Source: Sceloporus undulatus (taxonomy: Eukaryota > Chordata > Lepidosauria > Squamata > Phrynosomatidae). Taken from it: DNA of 64,000 nt. A model generated the notes under the pieces. The model saw nothing but the letters and a program-made list of their open reading frames with translations. It did not search any database and was not told where the DNA came from. Positions within the stretch are counted from its first letter, which is position 1, and each line of letters opens with the position of its first letter. The stretch covers positions 96,093,688-96,157,687 of the forward strand of contig NC_056524.1 of the NCBI RefSeq assembly GCF_019175285.1. Direction: 5' to 3'. Positions 33,776-47,000 of the stretch are shown here, piece after piece. Both the position numbers and the translations under genes were made by a program.

Positions 33776-35554
33776 ATGATACTTAATATATGAACTTATT
33801 ATAACTATATCAACTGTGGGTCAAGACTTGCATGAAGCTAGTTGGGAGTTGAAATGACACTTGAACTAAGTCCAGTTCCTCAAAATGGTTTGCTTTCAAA
33901 TAGATAGTTTGGGGTTGCAATCCCAGTTTATAATCCTGTACTCACTCTGAATAAGACTAATAGAACATAATGCCAAATCAAATTGTGTGTCTCTGCAAGG
34001 CATGTGTCTTTATCAGTACAGTAGCTTATACTACAGTTATTTAGCAATAGAATCTATACAAGCTGAACAGGTTAAAAGGTTTGAGGGTTGCTTTCAAATG
34101 TCCACTTTGTTGTTTTGTACACCATGTTGATGTCTGAGCAATGCACCCTCCGATTTGCACTACCCTTTGATGCAAATCCTTTTCAACCACTTCCTCATTT
34201 CTCTCCTGACTTCTGTTTCACAGTTTGAAAGTCTCCTTCACAATACCAGTGTTTTAAGGACTAATGTTCATGCCGCGGCTGCATAGTCTCCGTTCATCAC
34301 TCCACTTGGCCCCTGTTTTCATATGGCAAGCTGTTTTGTACCATGGTGCTCTTCTCAGGCCAGTTTTCTCTGAACCCACTGCCACCTTAAAGAGGAGGTC
34401 TACGGTTCTGTTGAAGTAATCCAGCAACCACTGTGGTGAGCTCGCATAGGAATAGTGTACTTCATGGAAACAGAGGCCACAGAAGCAAAATGGCATTTGC
34501 CTGATAGCTGTGATGAAGAAATTCAGCCTTTTGCTCAAACTTTTCTTCTCTGGTTGGCTAATGGGTTTGGGAGTTGGGAGTCCATTTTTGTTTTGTTTTT
34601 TGTTTTTCCGCTGAGAAATGAGACAAGTAGTGAATTATTATTGACAATTCTCTACAATCCATTACAGCAGTGTTAGACTACCTAAATGTGCATGCAAACA
34701 AGTAATAACAGAACCCAGTTTTGTTGGGAAGAAGAGGGCAATCTGAGTGATACAATGGGCCCTTGGTATCGGCTGGGGACGGGGTTTGGACAGAGGTGCT
34801 GTCTGTGCAGAGCCCACACATCATGCAAAGGAAGAGATGTCGTAAGGGCTGCAACGCTCTAGGTGACTCATTTTTTGGTCCGCAGCATTCCGGGCAGTTT
34901 GGTTGCAACCAAAAATGGGTGCCTAGAGACCACCCGAAGGGGTGGTCTGTACTGCCCTTAGTAACTTTACTGGCACAACTACTTTTTCAGATATTGAACA
35001 AGAAGGTACAGTATCTCCTTGTGAATAGCTTTCCCCAGTGCACAGATGCTACCAGGGTGCAGCTCCATCCCTCCACCATGTACAGACATGGATGGGCCAG
35101 CTGTGTCTTCCATAAGAGCTCCCTCACCTTTTCACCCAACTTGACATCCTCCTCATATATCTCCTGCATAAGAACACGGAATGTTCGAATATAATGAGAT
35201 GCTTTCTAGAAGGTGAGGGAGGAGGACTTTTCTTGGAGAAATGTATTGCGAGTCACGCAGAAGAGACCAGGAAGCTGCAATCTTACTTTATCACTCCTAC
35301 AGGAATTCTGTGGCCTGAACTACTCCAGCATTCCAGTGTGCAGGCTTATCACAAATAACATGATAGAAAAAAATCCTGGTCTACTGTTTTAATCTGTTGA
35401 TGTCTAGAAGAGGAATGAGGAATCAGTAGTCCTACAGGTATTGATTCATTCAAGTCCAAATCAACCACAGACAGATGGACAGTGATAAATAATGATGGGA
35501 GTATAGTCAAGCCACATTGTAGGGCTGCAGGTATCCTATCATCGGGACACTATG

Positions 35555-35734
35555 GATAATATCACACTACACTGTTTTAGTGCTATTATTCCACTTTAAC
35601 TATTATGGCTCTCCTGTGGAATTCTGGGATTTGTATTTAGTGAGGCCTAAGCGCTCTGCAGCAGAGAATTCTAAATTCTTCCCCTAAGGTGCAAATCCTT
35701 CCAGAGGAGGAAGCAATAGAAGTTAAGTGAAATA
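35555..35734. mobile_element. 'tatcacactac' MITE (left copy)
   Basis: 'aatatcacactacactg' and 'ctattattccactttaa' at the left, with 'agaattctaaattcttcccc' and 'gaagttaagtgaaat' at the right. Related to the palindrome at 59-272. Counterpart of 52367-52544. Confidence 0.55.
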
Positions 35735-35934
35735 CAGTAGACCGTCCCTTACGTGGGGAATCCATTCCGGACTCTCCCGCGTAAGGGGAACCAATCGTAG
35801 GCTCAAATCCCATTCAAATAATGGTGCATGTTCCCGGGCCACTATGGTGCGCACGCCCCATTGTTTTGATTGGGGCTGCCTTCCACATAACTCAAGTCCC
35901 ATAAGGCAAGAAAACGTAAGGGGCAAGCCAGTTG
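35735..35934 (+). mobile_element. 'cttacgtgg' TA-flanked MITE (left copy)
   Basis: CAGTAGACC start and 'aagccagttg' end, TA on both sides. Counterpart of 52545-52752; relative at 10500-10668. Confidence 0.65.
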
Positions 35935-36012
35935 TAATAAGCACTATAACAGTGTAATGTGATATCCTCCATGGCAATCCAATATCTGGTCGTGAACTCA
36001 ATCTTACAGAGC

Positions 36013-36228
36013 TGCATTACACTGCAGAAATAATGCAGTTTGATACTGCTTTAACTGCCACAGCCCATTCTGAGATCCTGGGATTTGTAGTTTGGTGAGG
36101 CACCAGAGCTCTGAAGAGAAGCTAAATATCTCACAAAACTACAAATCTCAGAATTTCATACATTGAGCCACAGCAATTAAAATGGGGGTAAACTGCACTA
36201 TTTTGCAGTGCAGATGCAGCTGTTTCAG
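36013..36228. mobile_element. Palindromic MITE, 'cagtttga' family (left copy)
   Basis: 'cactgcagaaataatgcag' start; right arm ends 'tgcagtgcagatgcagc'. Counterpart of 52826-53050. Confidence 0.75.
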
Positions 36229-36619
36229 CCTGGATTTAGTTCTACTATTTCCCACCTTCCTTTTGCCCAGATTCACATTCATTCTACTGTGCAATTAATC
36301 TGATTTATAATATAGGCAGCTGAAATAAAATAAATACTTTCTACACTGATATTTTTATTGAAAATCTTATTCTTTGGTATTAACAGGACGCCATATCTCC
36401 TGCAGGTCAACAGTCACATCCAGCTAAAAGAACAAGAGGCAATTTGATAGGGCTGTGTTCTCATGAAAAGTTTATACCTGAGAAAAGAAATGAAACTGAG
36501 TAGGTCTCATTTCTCTCCACTCCAAAGTCCAGGCCAGCAGACCTCTGCACCTTAAAAAGCCTTTGTGGCTAGCATGCAATGAAAAGGCAGACAAAAGAGG
36601 CACTTTTGCTTCACTTGTG

Positions 36620-36832
36620 TGTGTGTGTGTGTGGTGTGCCTTTGTAGGTCGCCTGTCCATTGTTATGGCAACTATAGGCAAACCCATGGTATCATAGATT
36701 TTCGTAGGCAAGAATACTAAGAGGGTTTTCACAGTTGCTCTTTGAAATATAGCTGAAGCACCTGTATTTGTTGGCGTGTCCCATCTAGTATTAACCAGGA
36801 TTGACTCTCCAGTATCTGTCTTTTAGGGTTAA
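36620..36832 (-). mobile_element. 5S-rRNA-derived SINE (left copy)
   Basis: Degraded counterpart of 53455-53690, which shows the 5S-like head more clearly. Confidence 0.55.
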
Positions 36833-37302
36833 TACAAGGCAGTGTATTTAGTTTTGCTTTTAAAACTGTACATCAATCAGCTTGCACTTTTATGGTCGAA
36901 AGGAAGTTTTAAGTATATGCTCAGCAGTCAAAACAAGTTCTCTTATCTTTGTGATGCTCTGTAAGAAAGATTTCCTGTGCATTATGGACAAACTTTTATT
37001 CAAATTCGAGCATATATTAGTGATTTGCCAACAAAACTGGTAAGAACATGACTCAGAATGTTGCCAATGATGACTGTGGTTGAAAAGTTGGATGAATAAA
37101 AACAAAGGAATTTTCCTCCTAAATGCCTATGCCTCACAGTTTGTTCTTATATCTTGTTTCCTTACAGTGGCTCTTGGCCTTTGTCCTCTGGTGCTCTTGT
37201 CTGCTCTTTCACTTGAGAAGTCTTCTTCTCTTTTATCTCATATAACAGTTTTCATTTTATCTCCAATACATATACAGCTTTGTATTTTACAGCTGTAAAG
37301 TA

Positions 37303-37504
37303 CAGTGGCAGCCCTTGTTTATGCTGGGGTTTTGGTTCAAGATCCACCTGTTTATAACAAAATAGTGTATGCTCAGTCCATTAGATAAATGCATGCTGGT
37401 GTCCTTAGAAAAAATGGAAAATCAAGGTAATTTATACTTTTGAACATTTTCAAACGTGTATGCTTGAATCCTGTATAAAAATCCTGTAAAAGACAGGGCC
37501 GATG
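37303..37504. mobile_element. Tc1/mariner-pogo-like MITE present only in the left copy
   Basis: 202 bases starting CAGTGGCAGCCCTTG and ending 'agggccgatg', flanked by TA (37301-37302 and 37505-37506). The right copy has the uninterrupted site 'ctgtaaagtacttgcttc' at about 54153-54170 with a single TA. Confidence 0.8.
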
Positions 37505-37857
37505 TACTTGCTTCTATAGGCCCTTCAATTTTGCCTTAGTTTCTTTCCTCAGTTTCTTTATACCATGAGGCACCAAAAGTTCCTTTGTTGTTTGATACTG
37601 CTGCAAATTGACTTTGACATATGACACCCCTAAGTATGAGAAACTCCAAGTCACCTTTATTTATGCTTGCTCAGTCCTGTCGAGTCAAGGCTGTGGCTTC
37701 CTTGATTGAGCCAGTCCATCTGGAATAGGAGCTCCTCTTTTTCTACTGCTGCCAACTTACTAAGCACATTGTGATGCCATCTCATGATATGGCCAAAGTG
37801 TGTGTATATAATTCATCTAAAGGTTGTGGCACAACCATTTCTTTAAGAGCAATCTAT

Positions 37858-38256
37858 GGCGCGTTACAGACCGCCTCTTTGGGGCGGTCTGTAGGCACGC
37901 CTTTCCCCGGTGATCGGGCCTCAGTGGCTAGAACGCAGCCGCTGAGGCCCGATCCGCCCGCTTTCCGGGCCGGGGGAAGCGGCAAAGGTCTGCTTCCCTG
38001 CAGCCTGGAAAGGGGTGTCCCTTGGGGCTTCAAGCCCCAAGGACACCCCGCGGTGGGGGGGAGAAGGAGAAAGGGGCTGCTGGCCCCTTTCTCCCTGGCT
38101 TGCTGGGCAGCAGCTGTCTAAAGGCTGCGCCCAGAATGCAACCAGCGACGCAAAACCAGGAAGTTTGCGCGTGCTAGGGTTAGGGGGGTGCGGCGGAACA
38201 CCACGCCCTTCCTAACCCGAGTACGTGCTCTGCGCGTACTATAATGGCGGTGTGTA
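37858..38256 (+). mobile_element. GC-rich hairpin MITE (left copy form)
   Basis: Ends GCGTTACAGACCGCC and GGCGGTGTGTAAC are inverted. A 'agaccgcctctttggggcgg' hairpin lies at the start and 'gctagggttagg..cctaaccc' near 38177-38220. Compared with 54512-54975 it lacks an inner block and keeps a different hairpin. Confidence 0.65.
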
Positions 38257-38363
38257 ACCTGCCTATATTTTTTCATGACCTACAAAATAAAGTCTTGACT
38301 ATAATCTATAAAGCACAATTGATTTTTTTCTGAAATTATTTGGTAGCTCCATTATCAACAATA

Positions 38364-38573
38364 CGTGTACCCATAGTCCCACTTCGTTCCGGGATACGAA
38401 AATCCATAGGAAATAACTTTTTTCCGGTACGAGGTTATTTCGGGTTACGAAGAAATTTTGTGCTTTTCGGCGCTATTCCACGAAATGCGTTTTCCATTCC
38501 CTATGGGTTTTCGGTTCGAAGTGCTTTTCGGTTCGAAACGCGCGAACAATTATTCGTAACCGGGTAACCACTG
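38364..38573. mobile_element. TA-flanked MITE present only in the left copy
   Basis: About 210 bases, 'gtacccatagtcccacttcg' at the left and 'gtaaccgggtaaccactg' at the right. The right copy shows the empty site 'ccaacatatatttgcaatg' at about 55074-55092. A Tc1/mariner-type TA target is inferred; the left end is noisy. Confidence 0.7.
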
Positions 38574-39154
38574 TTTTGAGTGATTCCCTAGTGCCTCTTC
38601 CTTTCCTAACCACTTACCCCATATGCTAAAGTCTTTGTTGCAGAATCTTGACATCACTTTGCTTGCATGGAAATTAATGCAATAGTCATGTGGTTACTCA
38701 TCCCTGTGTCCCCTTCTGGGGACTAGAATGTATATTGAGTGTCATATATAGCTATTGTTTTATTTTTTCATATTTGTTGACAGATTTTACTTAGAGCTAA
38801 AGTAGAACTGTCTCTGTAGGTTGAAGCAACTCTATTAGCATGTCATCTGTTCCTGTTCTTTATGTCTCCCAAGTGTTTTGAGTGTAGCTTCCACTCCACT
38901 TTCTAAAATTTAGTTCATCTTCCACCTGGTTCTCATTGACCAATCCCCTTTCTCCCTTTTATATATAAACACAATAATATTGTTTCTATTGGCTTTTTAT
39001 TAGTACTTGATCCTGTAATGTATTCCCATGCTGGTTGTATAGCACACCTACTCTTAGTTTAAATTTCCTTTGGATTTCTTGGATCTTGTGGAAGAAGTTT
39101 TTGTTCTTTCTTTTTGTTGTCTTCTTCTCTTTCTCTGCATCGATTGTTATAATA

Positions 39155-39345
39155 CAGTGATGTTGAACCTTTTAGAGGCCGAGTGCCAAACTGCAACTCA
39201 AAACCAACTTATTTACGCAAAGTGCCATGTCTCTCTGGCTTTCTAGTAACCAACTCTGCCCACACTCTGTGCTGGGGCAACGGCACATGTGCCCAGAGAG
39301 GTTTCTAGTGCCACTCTGGCACGCGCGCCATAGTCACCATCACTG
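39155..39345. mobile_element. hAT MITE with 8-bp target duplication (left copy)
   Basis: CAGTGATGTTGAACC start and 'caccatcactg' end, flanked by TTATAATA on both sides (39147-39154 and 39346-39353). Counterpart of 56149-56346. Confidence 0.85.
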
Positions 39346-41337
39346 TTATAATAGTTCTCCTTGCCCTACACAAAGTTGTTTAACAGTTAGATTCAGGGTT
39401 TTGATTCTATTTTCTATTTCTTTAAATTGTATCGGGATGTTCTTCAGGTTGTATTTTGGCATGATGATTGGCTTAGTGTTTCTTATTTAGTTTTAGTTTA
39501 GTTTTGATATTAGTAGTTAATGGTTTGTGATATAATCTGCTACTTGTCTTGTTTTTGCAGAGAGAATGAAGCTTCTCCATATTCCTGCTTCTAATTATGT
39601 AGGTATTTTGATTTCTCTATTGGACATCAGGCAATGTCCATGTATATAGTCCCCTATTTGGTTGACTGAAGAATGTGCTGGCAATGAAAAACAGTTGGCT
39701 TCACAAAATTCAGTCAGTCAATCTCCTGCTTCATTTCTTGATCTTAAGGCAATTTCCTACTATCTTTGATTCTGCTGTTTCTTACTTTTGTATCCAATCA
39801 CCTATGATTAACAAGTTGGCGTATGGTCAAATTGTCTTGGACTCCAGCACAGAATCTTTTGATTTCTTCTTCTTCTGCCTCTGTAGCTGAACCATAAACC
39901 TGGATTTGGTTATACTACGGGTATAGTCTCTTGCCTCACAGGAGTATGCATCTCCATCACCACTGAAAGATAATGCCTTGGTCATCTTTAATGTCTTCCT
40001 TAAGGTCCACATACACACATTTTATCTTTCTGTCACTGCCTTTTTGCTCTCTTGATCATATTAAGTATTTTATCTCTCCCCACCGCAATTTAAATGTGAT
40101 ATAATACTCCTATGAACTGCCTTTTAAAGAAGTTTTTTAAACCTGTTAGGTTTAGCTTTCAGAATTCATATTATTAATTTTTCTTCTTTTAAAATCCATG
40201 TTGTTTTGGTCTGTTGTAATTGTTTGATACGAATTGGAGTTTATCAATCTCGTGTGTTCTCTTGTGCTATTCTTTTTGATTAAAGTTTTACTTTTCGTAT
40301 ATGTTGTAGGTGAAAACTAAACTTAATGTTGTACAAATGGTTGCATGTTAGGGTGGTGTGCCACTGAGAAAACCACAACTAAATTTTCTTCACAAGTTGC
40401 TTTTTCTTTCTTTACTACGGCTGTAGCAAGAGTTACGCTTCATTTCTCAACTTTTTTATCTTGAGGGGCATCTGACAGATAAGAACTAAAGCACACAGAG
40501 CATGTTGGAGTAGGGCCAGGCAGAAATAGATGATAGTCTGCACCTGGTCCGTGGTTGTTTGTCTGCCCCTTCTTCTGAATTTTGTGGAAAGAGGTTATTA
40601 GGGATGTAATGGATTTCTCCTAATGTACCTCTTTGCAATGACAGAGGTTTTTGAGGAGAACATGGTTTTATAGCAAGCAAATACAAAGGAGACTGGGCTC
40701 TTGTAACATTCATATCTGCACATAGAAACAGAGAAATTTGCACACTGCAATGACTTGCCATATTTTCTCTTCTACCACAAAGTTGGTATGGGCGTCCTGT
40801 TTCTTTTTTCACATCTAGAACCATATATGGTTTCTGCAATTGACATAACAAGATGTTTGTGCCGTCCTCTGCAAACTAGAATATTACGCGGAGGTGACAT
40901 AGTCTCTTGGGTGGTTTGGGTTGCAATCCACAGTGAAACATGATAGGACTGGTGATCTTCACTTATCTGCACCTATCTACCTCCTGAAATCTGGGGATTT
41001 GTAGCTTGGTAAGGGATTTAGTAATCTCTAGCCACATTCCCTTGCATGCCTACTTCGTGTCCTCTGGTTGAGAATAGTGATTTGATAAACAATGTTTTTT
41101 TTCTTGTCCATTGCGAACTTGCCGAGCAATTTTTTACAAAATCTTGCGTTTACAAGTCTCATTCAAAAGGTTATTTTGCTCTCTCTCCTGTCAGACGCTA
41201 GAGAAGTAGTTTTTTTACACGATTTCCCAAATGGACAATTAAAGTAATGCGGACAAGTTTACACTGAATTGCGTGGTGTCTGGTGCTAATTTAATTTTGC
41301 GTTTCAAACTCAGTTACCCCTGTTGCAAAAGGCAGTT

Positions 41338-42068
41338 GGGGCAAGATGTTAAAGACATACCTATTGCTTGAAACAAACCCTGAAGGCACACACACAACAA
41401 GGAAAAAAAAAAAACAATCTCAACAAATAATAAACTTTGATTGAACCCAACACGAACTGGTACGCTTGGGGGGACCTTCAAGCGGACCCATCCAGTCCAA
41501 AGCCCACTTCTCCTATGAAGTAATACATAGGAATACATAGAATCCTGGAGGACATGTAGTCTGACCCTGTTCAACATTCAGTGATGGCCATGGAAAGATG
41601 GGCCAAAACCTAGGGTTATCTTTGGCATAAATCTAGTTTGCCATGAGTTGCCCTGAAGCTTCAGGTACAGGTTGTGAGCTCCACTTCACCATAGAAATTC
41701 ACTGAGTGACCCTTGGGCACGTCACATGCTCTCAGCTTTCAACTCCAAACTCCTGCTTTTTCTTCATGATGAAGTGGGGTTGGATGACCCCTGGAATTCC
41801 CTTCGAATTTCTAGGTTTTATCAATGGCAGAATTCCTGCACGTTGCACCACAGCCCCACCCCACCCCTTCTTGAGAATTTCTGTTGGCGAAGAGCCTTGC
41901 CATTTTCCACCCCATGCTCCCTTCTCCATCTGTGAGGGTAACACTGTTCTGAGCTTCAGGGGCAGCTCATGGCAAAACTTTTTATCCCAAGAAAACCCTA
42001 GGTTTGTCCATCTCCTCCATGCATCTTGATGTTGAACAGGGGTCAGACTAACTGTGCTCCAGGATCCT
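41338..42068. repeat. Left copy of the large palindrome, incomplete
   Basis: Counterpart of about 58330-59043. It contains the left arm and loop and ends in the right arm at the N run. Confidence 0.7.
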
Positions 42069-42093
42069 NNNNNNNNNNNNNNNNNNNNNNNNN
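42069..42093. other. Assembly gap, 25 N
   Basis: Exactly 25 N. A fixed round number means a placeholder rather than a measured gap. It separates the two copies of the duplicated segment. Confidence 0.98.
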
Positions 42094-42400
42094 GGCCTGT
42101 CTTTTCACTCCCTCTAAGGCTAAAAGATGACAGTTGGAAGGAGGGAGGGGAGGGCTCTTCCTCTTCAGGCCCGATGGCGTTGGGCCTGTCTTTTCGCTCC
42201 CTCTAAGGCCAAAAGATGACAGTTGGAAGAAGGGAGGGGAGGGTTCTTCCTCTTCAGGCCCGATGGCGTTGGGCCTGTCTTTTCACTCCCTCTAAGGCTA
42301 AAAGATGACAGTTGGAAGGAGGGAGGGGAGGGCTCTTCCTCTTCAGGCCCGATGGCGTTGGGCCTGTCTTTTCGCTCCCTCTAAGGCCAAAAGATGACAG
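42094..42400. repeat. 89-bp tandem repeat, right array (about 3.4 units)
   Basis: 'cctgtc' at 42096, 42185, 42274 and 42363, an 89-base period identical to the left array. The sequence right of the gap begins inside this array. Confidence 0.9.
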
Positions 42401-42861
42401 TTGTTTGTTTTGTTGTTTTTTTTTATTTAAAAAAAAAAGGAGGAAGGGGGGGGAGCCAGTTCTGGAATAGCAAGAGAGACAGGAGCAGGGAGACAGGAGG
42501 AGACACTGAGGAGACACTGACACCATGTGACTGTCCAATGGCAGAACTGCCACAGAACTTATCACTTCTGAGGACAAATGGGGCAGCCCTGCATTTGTGG
42601 ACTTATTGATGGGGTTTCCCATCAACGACAAGATGTGCTCTAACCTGGACAGCAGGACAGCAATGAGCTGGAGATGGTGTCATGTGGTAAGTATCTCCAA
42701 CGGCACTATTTTCAAACTTTAAAAGTGGTTTCAAATGTTTGTGTGAAACCTAAGGCTGCAATCTTATACCACACAATTGGCAGCTATGTGCTATGGAACC
42801 TAACATGGTTAACTTTTGTGCAGATATGTACAGAATTATAATATTGATCTATAATCCTATA

Positions 42862-42892
42862 CATACATACATACATACATACATACATACAG
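42862..42892. repeat. (CATA)n microsatellite
   Basis: About eight 'cata' units; the left copy shows a scrambled equivalent at 26396-26415. Confidence 0.9.
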
Positions 42893-42904
42893 GGGTATTC
42901 CAAT

Positions 42905-43352
42905 CAAGAAAGTATTCCAATCTAGAAAGACCATACTGGCGGTGGCTTCCCGGAGGCCCTTCTCTGTCACCGCTCCAAAAACTTGGAATGACCTGCCGGA
43001 AGAGATTCGCCAGTTATCCTCACTCGAGGATTTTAAAAAGGCGACAAAAACCTTTCTCTTCCGGCAGGTCTTCCCTGAATGATAATGTCCAGAACCAATT
43101 GAATCCCCCTCTTTTTATTATTTTTCTTAGTTGTGGTTTGTTTTTTAATTTTGATATATTGTTATGTACTTTTTAACCATCTTTTACTGTTTAACTTTAT
43201 AGTTGGGAGGGAGGGTTGGGCCGGGGTCGTGTGGGGCTTGTTGTTTTTATTGTTGTATATTGTATTAACTTTGCTGTTACCCGCCTCGATCCTCAAAGCG
43301 GAAGAGGCAGGATATAAATAAATATTTATTATTATTATTATTATTATTATTC
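42905..43352 (+). mobile_element. L2-like LINE 3' end (right copy)
   Basis: Plus-strand translation gives an AFSVTAPKTWNDLPEEIRQL-like end of ORF2 (about 42955-43015), then a KATKTFLFRQVFPE-like end and a stop. The 3' UTR ends 'gcaggatataaataaatatt' and (ATT)n at 43323-43351. 5'-truncated. Confidence 0.7.
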
Positions 43353-43802
43353 CTCATCAAATTCAAGTAGACGTACTTCTGAGTAGACATTGCTATTTGT
43401 TTGTTCAGGACATCATTCAGAAGTTTTATCTGCTGATTCTGTCTTTTAATTCCTTGTGTGGAGGGAGGGGTGGTGGTATATATTGTAACTCAGTGAATTC
43501 TTTTGTGCTCTTTGTAGCATATAAGCAGGATGCAAGATATCAAAGAAAAAAAAGAAAGAATAATTGAATGAATAGCGGGGAGTCAACATTCCCTAGCAAG
43601 GTAATGACAGAGGCCCATGTTATATATTATTGTGGCAGTATTGTTTGCCAGTAATAACCTAGACATGTTGTACTTGAATGGTTTACTTGGGTGATGTGCC
43701 ACTCATGTGACTAAGGCTCATTTTCACAAGGTCTTATTTTTGGGAATGGGGGACAGGTAATGTTGAAAACGGTCCAAAGAAGCAGTAGTGAGCAGTACTT
43801 CA

Positions 43803-44040
43803 CTTAGAGGGCCAGTGTGGCCCAGTGGTTTGAATGTTGGACTTGGACATTTCCCTAGTCTTCCAAATCCCTGCTTGGTCATGAAAATCCTCCGGGTGGC
43901 CTTGTGCAAATTGCATTCTCTCAGCTACAGAAAAAGGCAATGGCAAACCCCCTCTAAAAAAATCTTGCCAAGAAAACACCAGGATAGGTTCACCTTATGA
44001 TTATTATAAGTTGAAAAAGACTTGAAAGCACAGCACATAC
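43803..44040 (+). mobile_element. tRNA-derived SINE (right copy)
   Basis: Same element as 27290-27525; 'gccagtgtggcccagtgg' head and 'agacttgaaagcacagc' end. Confidence 0.65.
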
Positions 44041-47000
44041 ATCTACACTTTACAAAGAGGTCCAAAGGGATATGGAGGGTGTCCTTCTGGCATAGGATCT
44101 TCAAATCATATGGGTTGCTAGAATCTAATGTGTGGTGAACCAAATCTCTCTTTCATCTACTGTGCAGATGTAAATAAGACCACACTTACTATATTTCTGT
44201 AGGTGGAGATCACAGTTCTCTAAATAGTCTATGAGTAAATAGTGTGTGAGCAGTCAGTTTCGTCCATATCCACAAACTCCTTTTCAGGGACACAACCTCA
44301 GATTAAGCATGGTAAAATCAGAGGTTGCAAAAGTTTCTTTTCTGGACTATCAGTCCCATAATCTCCAACCCACAAAAGACTAGATTTACTGGAGGATTCT
44401 GGGAGGTCCAGACAAAAAAAGATAGTAGTCTTATGCTTTAGTTGGAATAAAAGCCTTGACTTTATATATGTAAATCTTAATTATGGAATTGAGTCTACAT
44501 TGTATAGACAAGACAATGCCGTGTAGTCACTGTCTTCATATATGACTCAACTTTTTTTCTCCTAACAGGAGAAGTTCATTTCAAGGGAACAGAACAACAC
44601 TCATGCACACCTGTTGATCATGCAAGAGAGCAAGCAGTTGGGATGTATATGTGCCAACTATGTGTAACATAAATTGATTTTTTTTTCTTTTCTAACCATG
44701 TGCAGTGGTGCTCCAATTTTTAATTTATAAATCAGATGTTAACCCCAACCATGCATACTGTTTCCAATCCCACATTTAACCTTATGCAATGGTATCCTGA
44801 TCTTAAAAATTTATTAAAAAAAGATTTAATTCCTCAATGCATGATCTTTCCGATCCAGATTACGGTAGCATGTTCTTATTCTAGATTATGAAAAAATGAG
44901 TGATTTTAGCCTGCCTATGATACATTTAATGTAGCATGTATGCTCACCCTAAATCAGGTCTTAAATTAGACATGAGGTTTGCACATTGCTCTTGAACAGG
45001 AAAGGGTTAGTTTGTGCATTAGCTTCCTTCTTTCTAGTTTGAAATTGTATCAAATACTCTGATCCGTTTTGATAATTAACATTCTGTCATTTGTGGACAG
45101 ACAATGTGGAGACGATCTTGTCTGATAACAGACTAACTTATTTATTTTTATGATCACACTAGTGAGGAAACGGTTAACGGTTGCATAATATATATGTATG
45201 TATGGTCATTTCCTGAACTACAAAGTACTGCCAAAACAATATCTTCTGACTTGCTTCTCATCACATGTGGCTCTTGCATGCTATGAATTACACACATCAC
45301 AGCAGGTAACTACTTCTTTGTCATTCTAAGTAAAGATTTGCATTCCATGAAATATGGAACATTTATGAAACTATTGGTTCTAAATGTTGGAACCAGTATT
45401 TATATTGTATCTACTAATATAACCTGACTCATAATTAAGTGGAAATTACCAAGTTGGTGTGACAGCTTGCAACCAACAACCAATCAGGGAAGGGGAAAAT
45501 AGCTTTAAAATATTCTCAGCTATTATTAAAATTATTTTAGCAGTGGACTTTTTGGTATATTCTCTATGGTGACTATTTTAGAGTGAACTCCTTAACATAC
45601 TTTTTATATTTGAGGCAGAATATAATTCCATGTTTTTGTATAATCTTGAAATTGTTATTCTAAGAGATAAACGGTGGAAGCAGGGGACGTTTATAAACTA
45701 CAAAAATCCTGCATGAATAACTATCATGCATATGTATCAGAGGGAAAAAAATGTTTGCAGTCTCCTGTCACTATGAAAGCAGAACTTGTTGACTGCATTT
45801 TCAAAGGGAATTTTTTAAAAATCACAGAAGATGAAAGCTGACTGTTCCTGTTGTCTTTTATATATAAGGTAAGACAGCCTGAAAATGGGTTTTAGAGACA
45901 TCCAGCCTTTGAAATGTAGAATTTTGTACAGGTGCTACTCTAGGGAAATGTTCAGGTGCTGGAAAACTTGTTTGCTCCTCACTGGCATCCAAAGTGCCCC
46001 CCCACCCCATGATCTACATGTACTGGCTGGGAATTTAGATTCCTTGTTTCTTTCTCTTCTATATCTTTGTTTTCATGACTTCTGCAATATGCTCAGTACA
46101 TTGTGATTAGAAACTTGAGTGGGCATAATCAGAGTTAAATCTCTACTTGAATATAAAAATTAAGCGATTCTTGGGACAGTCACAATCTCTCAACCTAACC
46201 TACCTCACAGGGTTGTTGTAGGACTCTTATGAGTGGGCAAAACGTCATGAACCCCATGAAGGAAGGATGGGATAAAAATGTAACAAAGCATTATAATAAA
46301 GGACTCATAGAGCTAGAGGCTGGAGATAAGTTTTTAACAAGACTGAATGTCGTTTGAGAGAATTATGGGTTGCTATTATGCTCTGCCATACACAGTTATA
46401 GCACTATAATTCCACTTTTATGGCTGCATTCTATAGAATATTGGTGTTTGTAGTTTGGGGGAGCTCTAGAGATCTCTGGCTAAGAATTCTAAATGCTTCT
46501 CCCTAAACTGCAGATCCCATGGTGTGCACATGTATTTCTTTCATGACATAGTGCCCTTTAAGGAAACATGTTCTTCCAAAAGAAGTAGTACAGATGGATA
46601 ATTCTATTCCTTCCCTCTTTCTTATGTTGGCAAACAAATATGTTGTTTTCTGCTTCCCTTCTGTCATCCATCCAGTTCAGTCTCCCATTCCATGCTTCCC
46701 CTGTCTCTGACCCATTCTTCATTGGATTCCATCCCCTACAGAAAACACAGCATAAATTAATTGGGGGAGGGTGGAGAGAGTGGGGAAGTCAAATTCAAAA
46801 ACACTTCTGTAGTGGTTACCTTTTAAGCAGAGCTTAAGAACAAATCAAAAATTTGTAGTAGTTCTTTATGATTGTAATTATTTTTGTCATCTTCTGCAAT
46901 GCATTTTAGACTTGATCAAAGATGATAATCTGTTTTTCAAATATAGGTTTAGTTGGATTTATTCCAGCAGACAAGCGTGGGGTGTGTGTGAAAAGTAGCA

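Larger units (their letters stand above)
25919..42068 (+). other. Left copy of a 16-kb duplicated non-coding segment
   Basis: From the end of the 89-bp array (25919) to the N run, this segment matches 42367-59043 base for base apart from indels and a few insertions. After removing the unshared transposons it is still about 400-490 bases shorter (my count), from many scattered small losses that start near 26070. That pattern looks like poorly polished long-read sequence. It contains no gene. Its last bases, 'gctccaggatcct', match about 59033-59044, so it stops inside the right arm of the palindrome at 58345-59215. Confidence 0.85.

Noticed and set aside
34763-35194. 143-residue ORF
   Set aside because: No recognisable domain, and the frame is broken in the matching right copy (51649-51909 covers only part of it).
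27080-44143. Several small ORFs that appear 'conserved' between two places (for example 27273-27497 and 43788-44000)
   Set aside because: They match only because the whole 16-kb segment is duplicated. The shared frames lie in a SINE.
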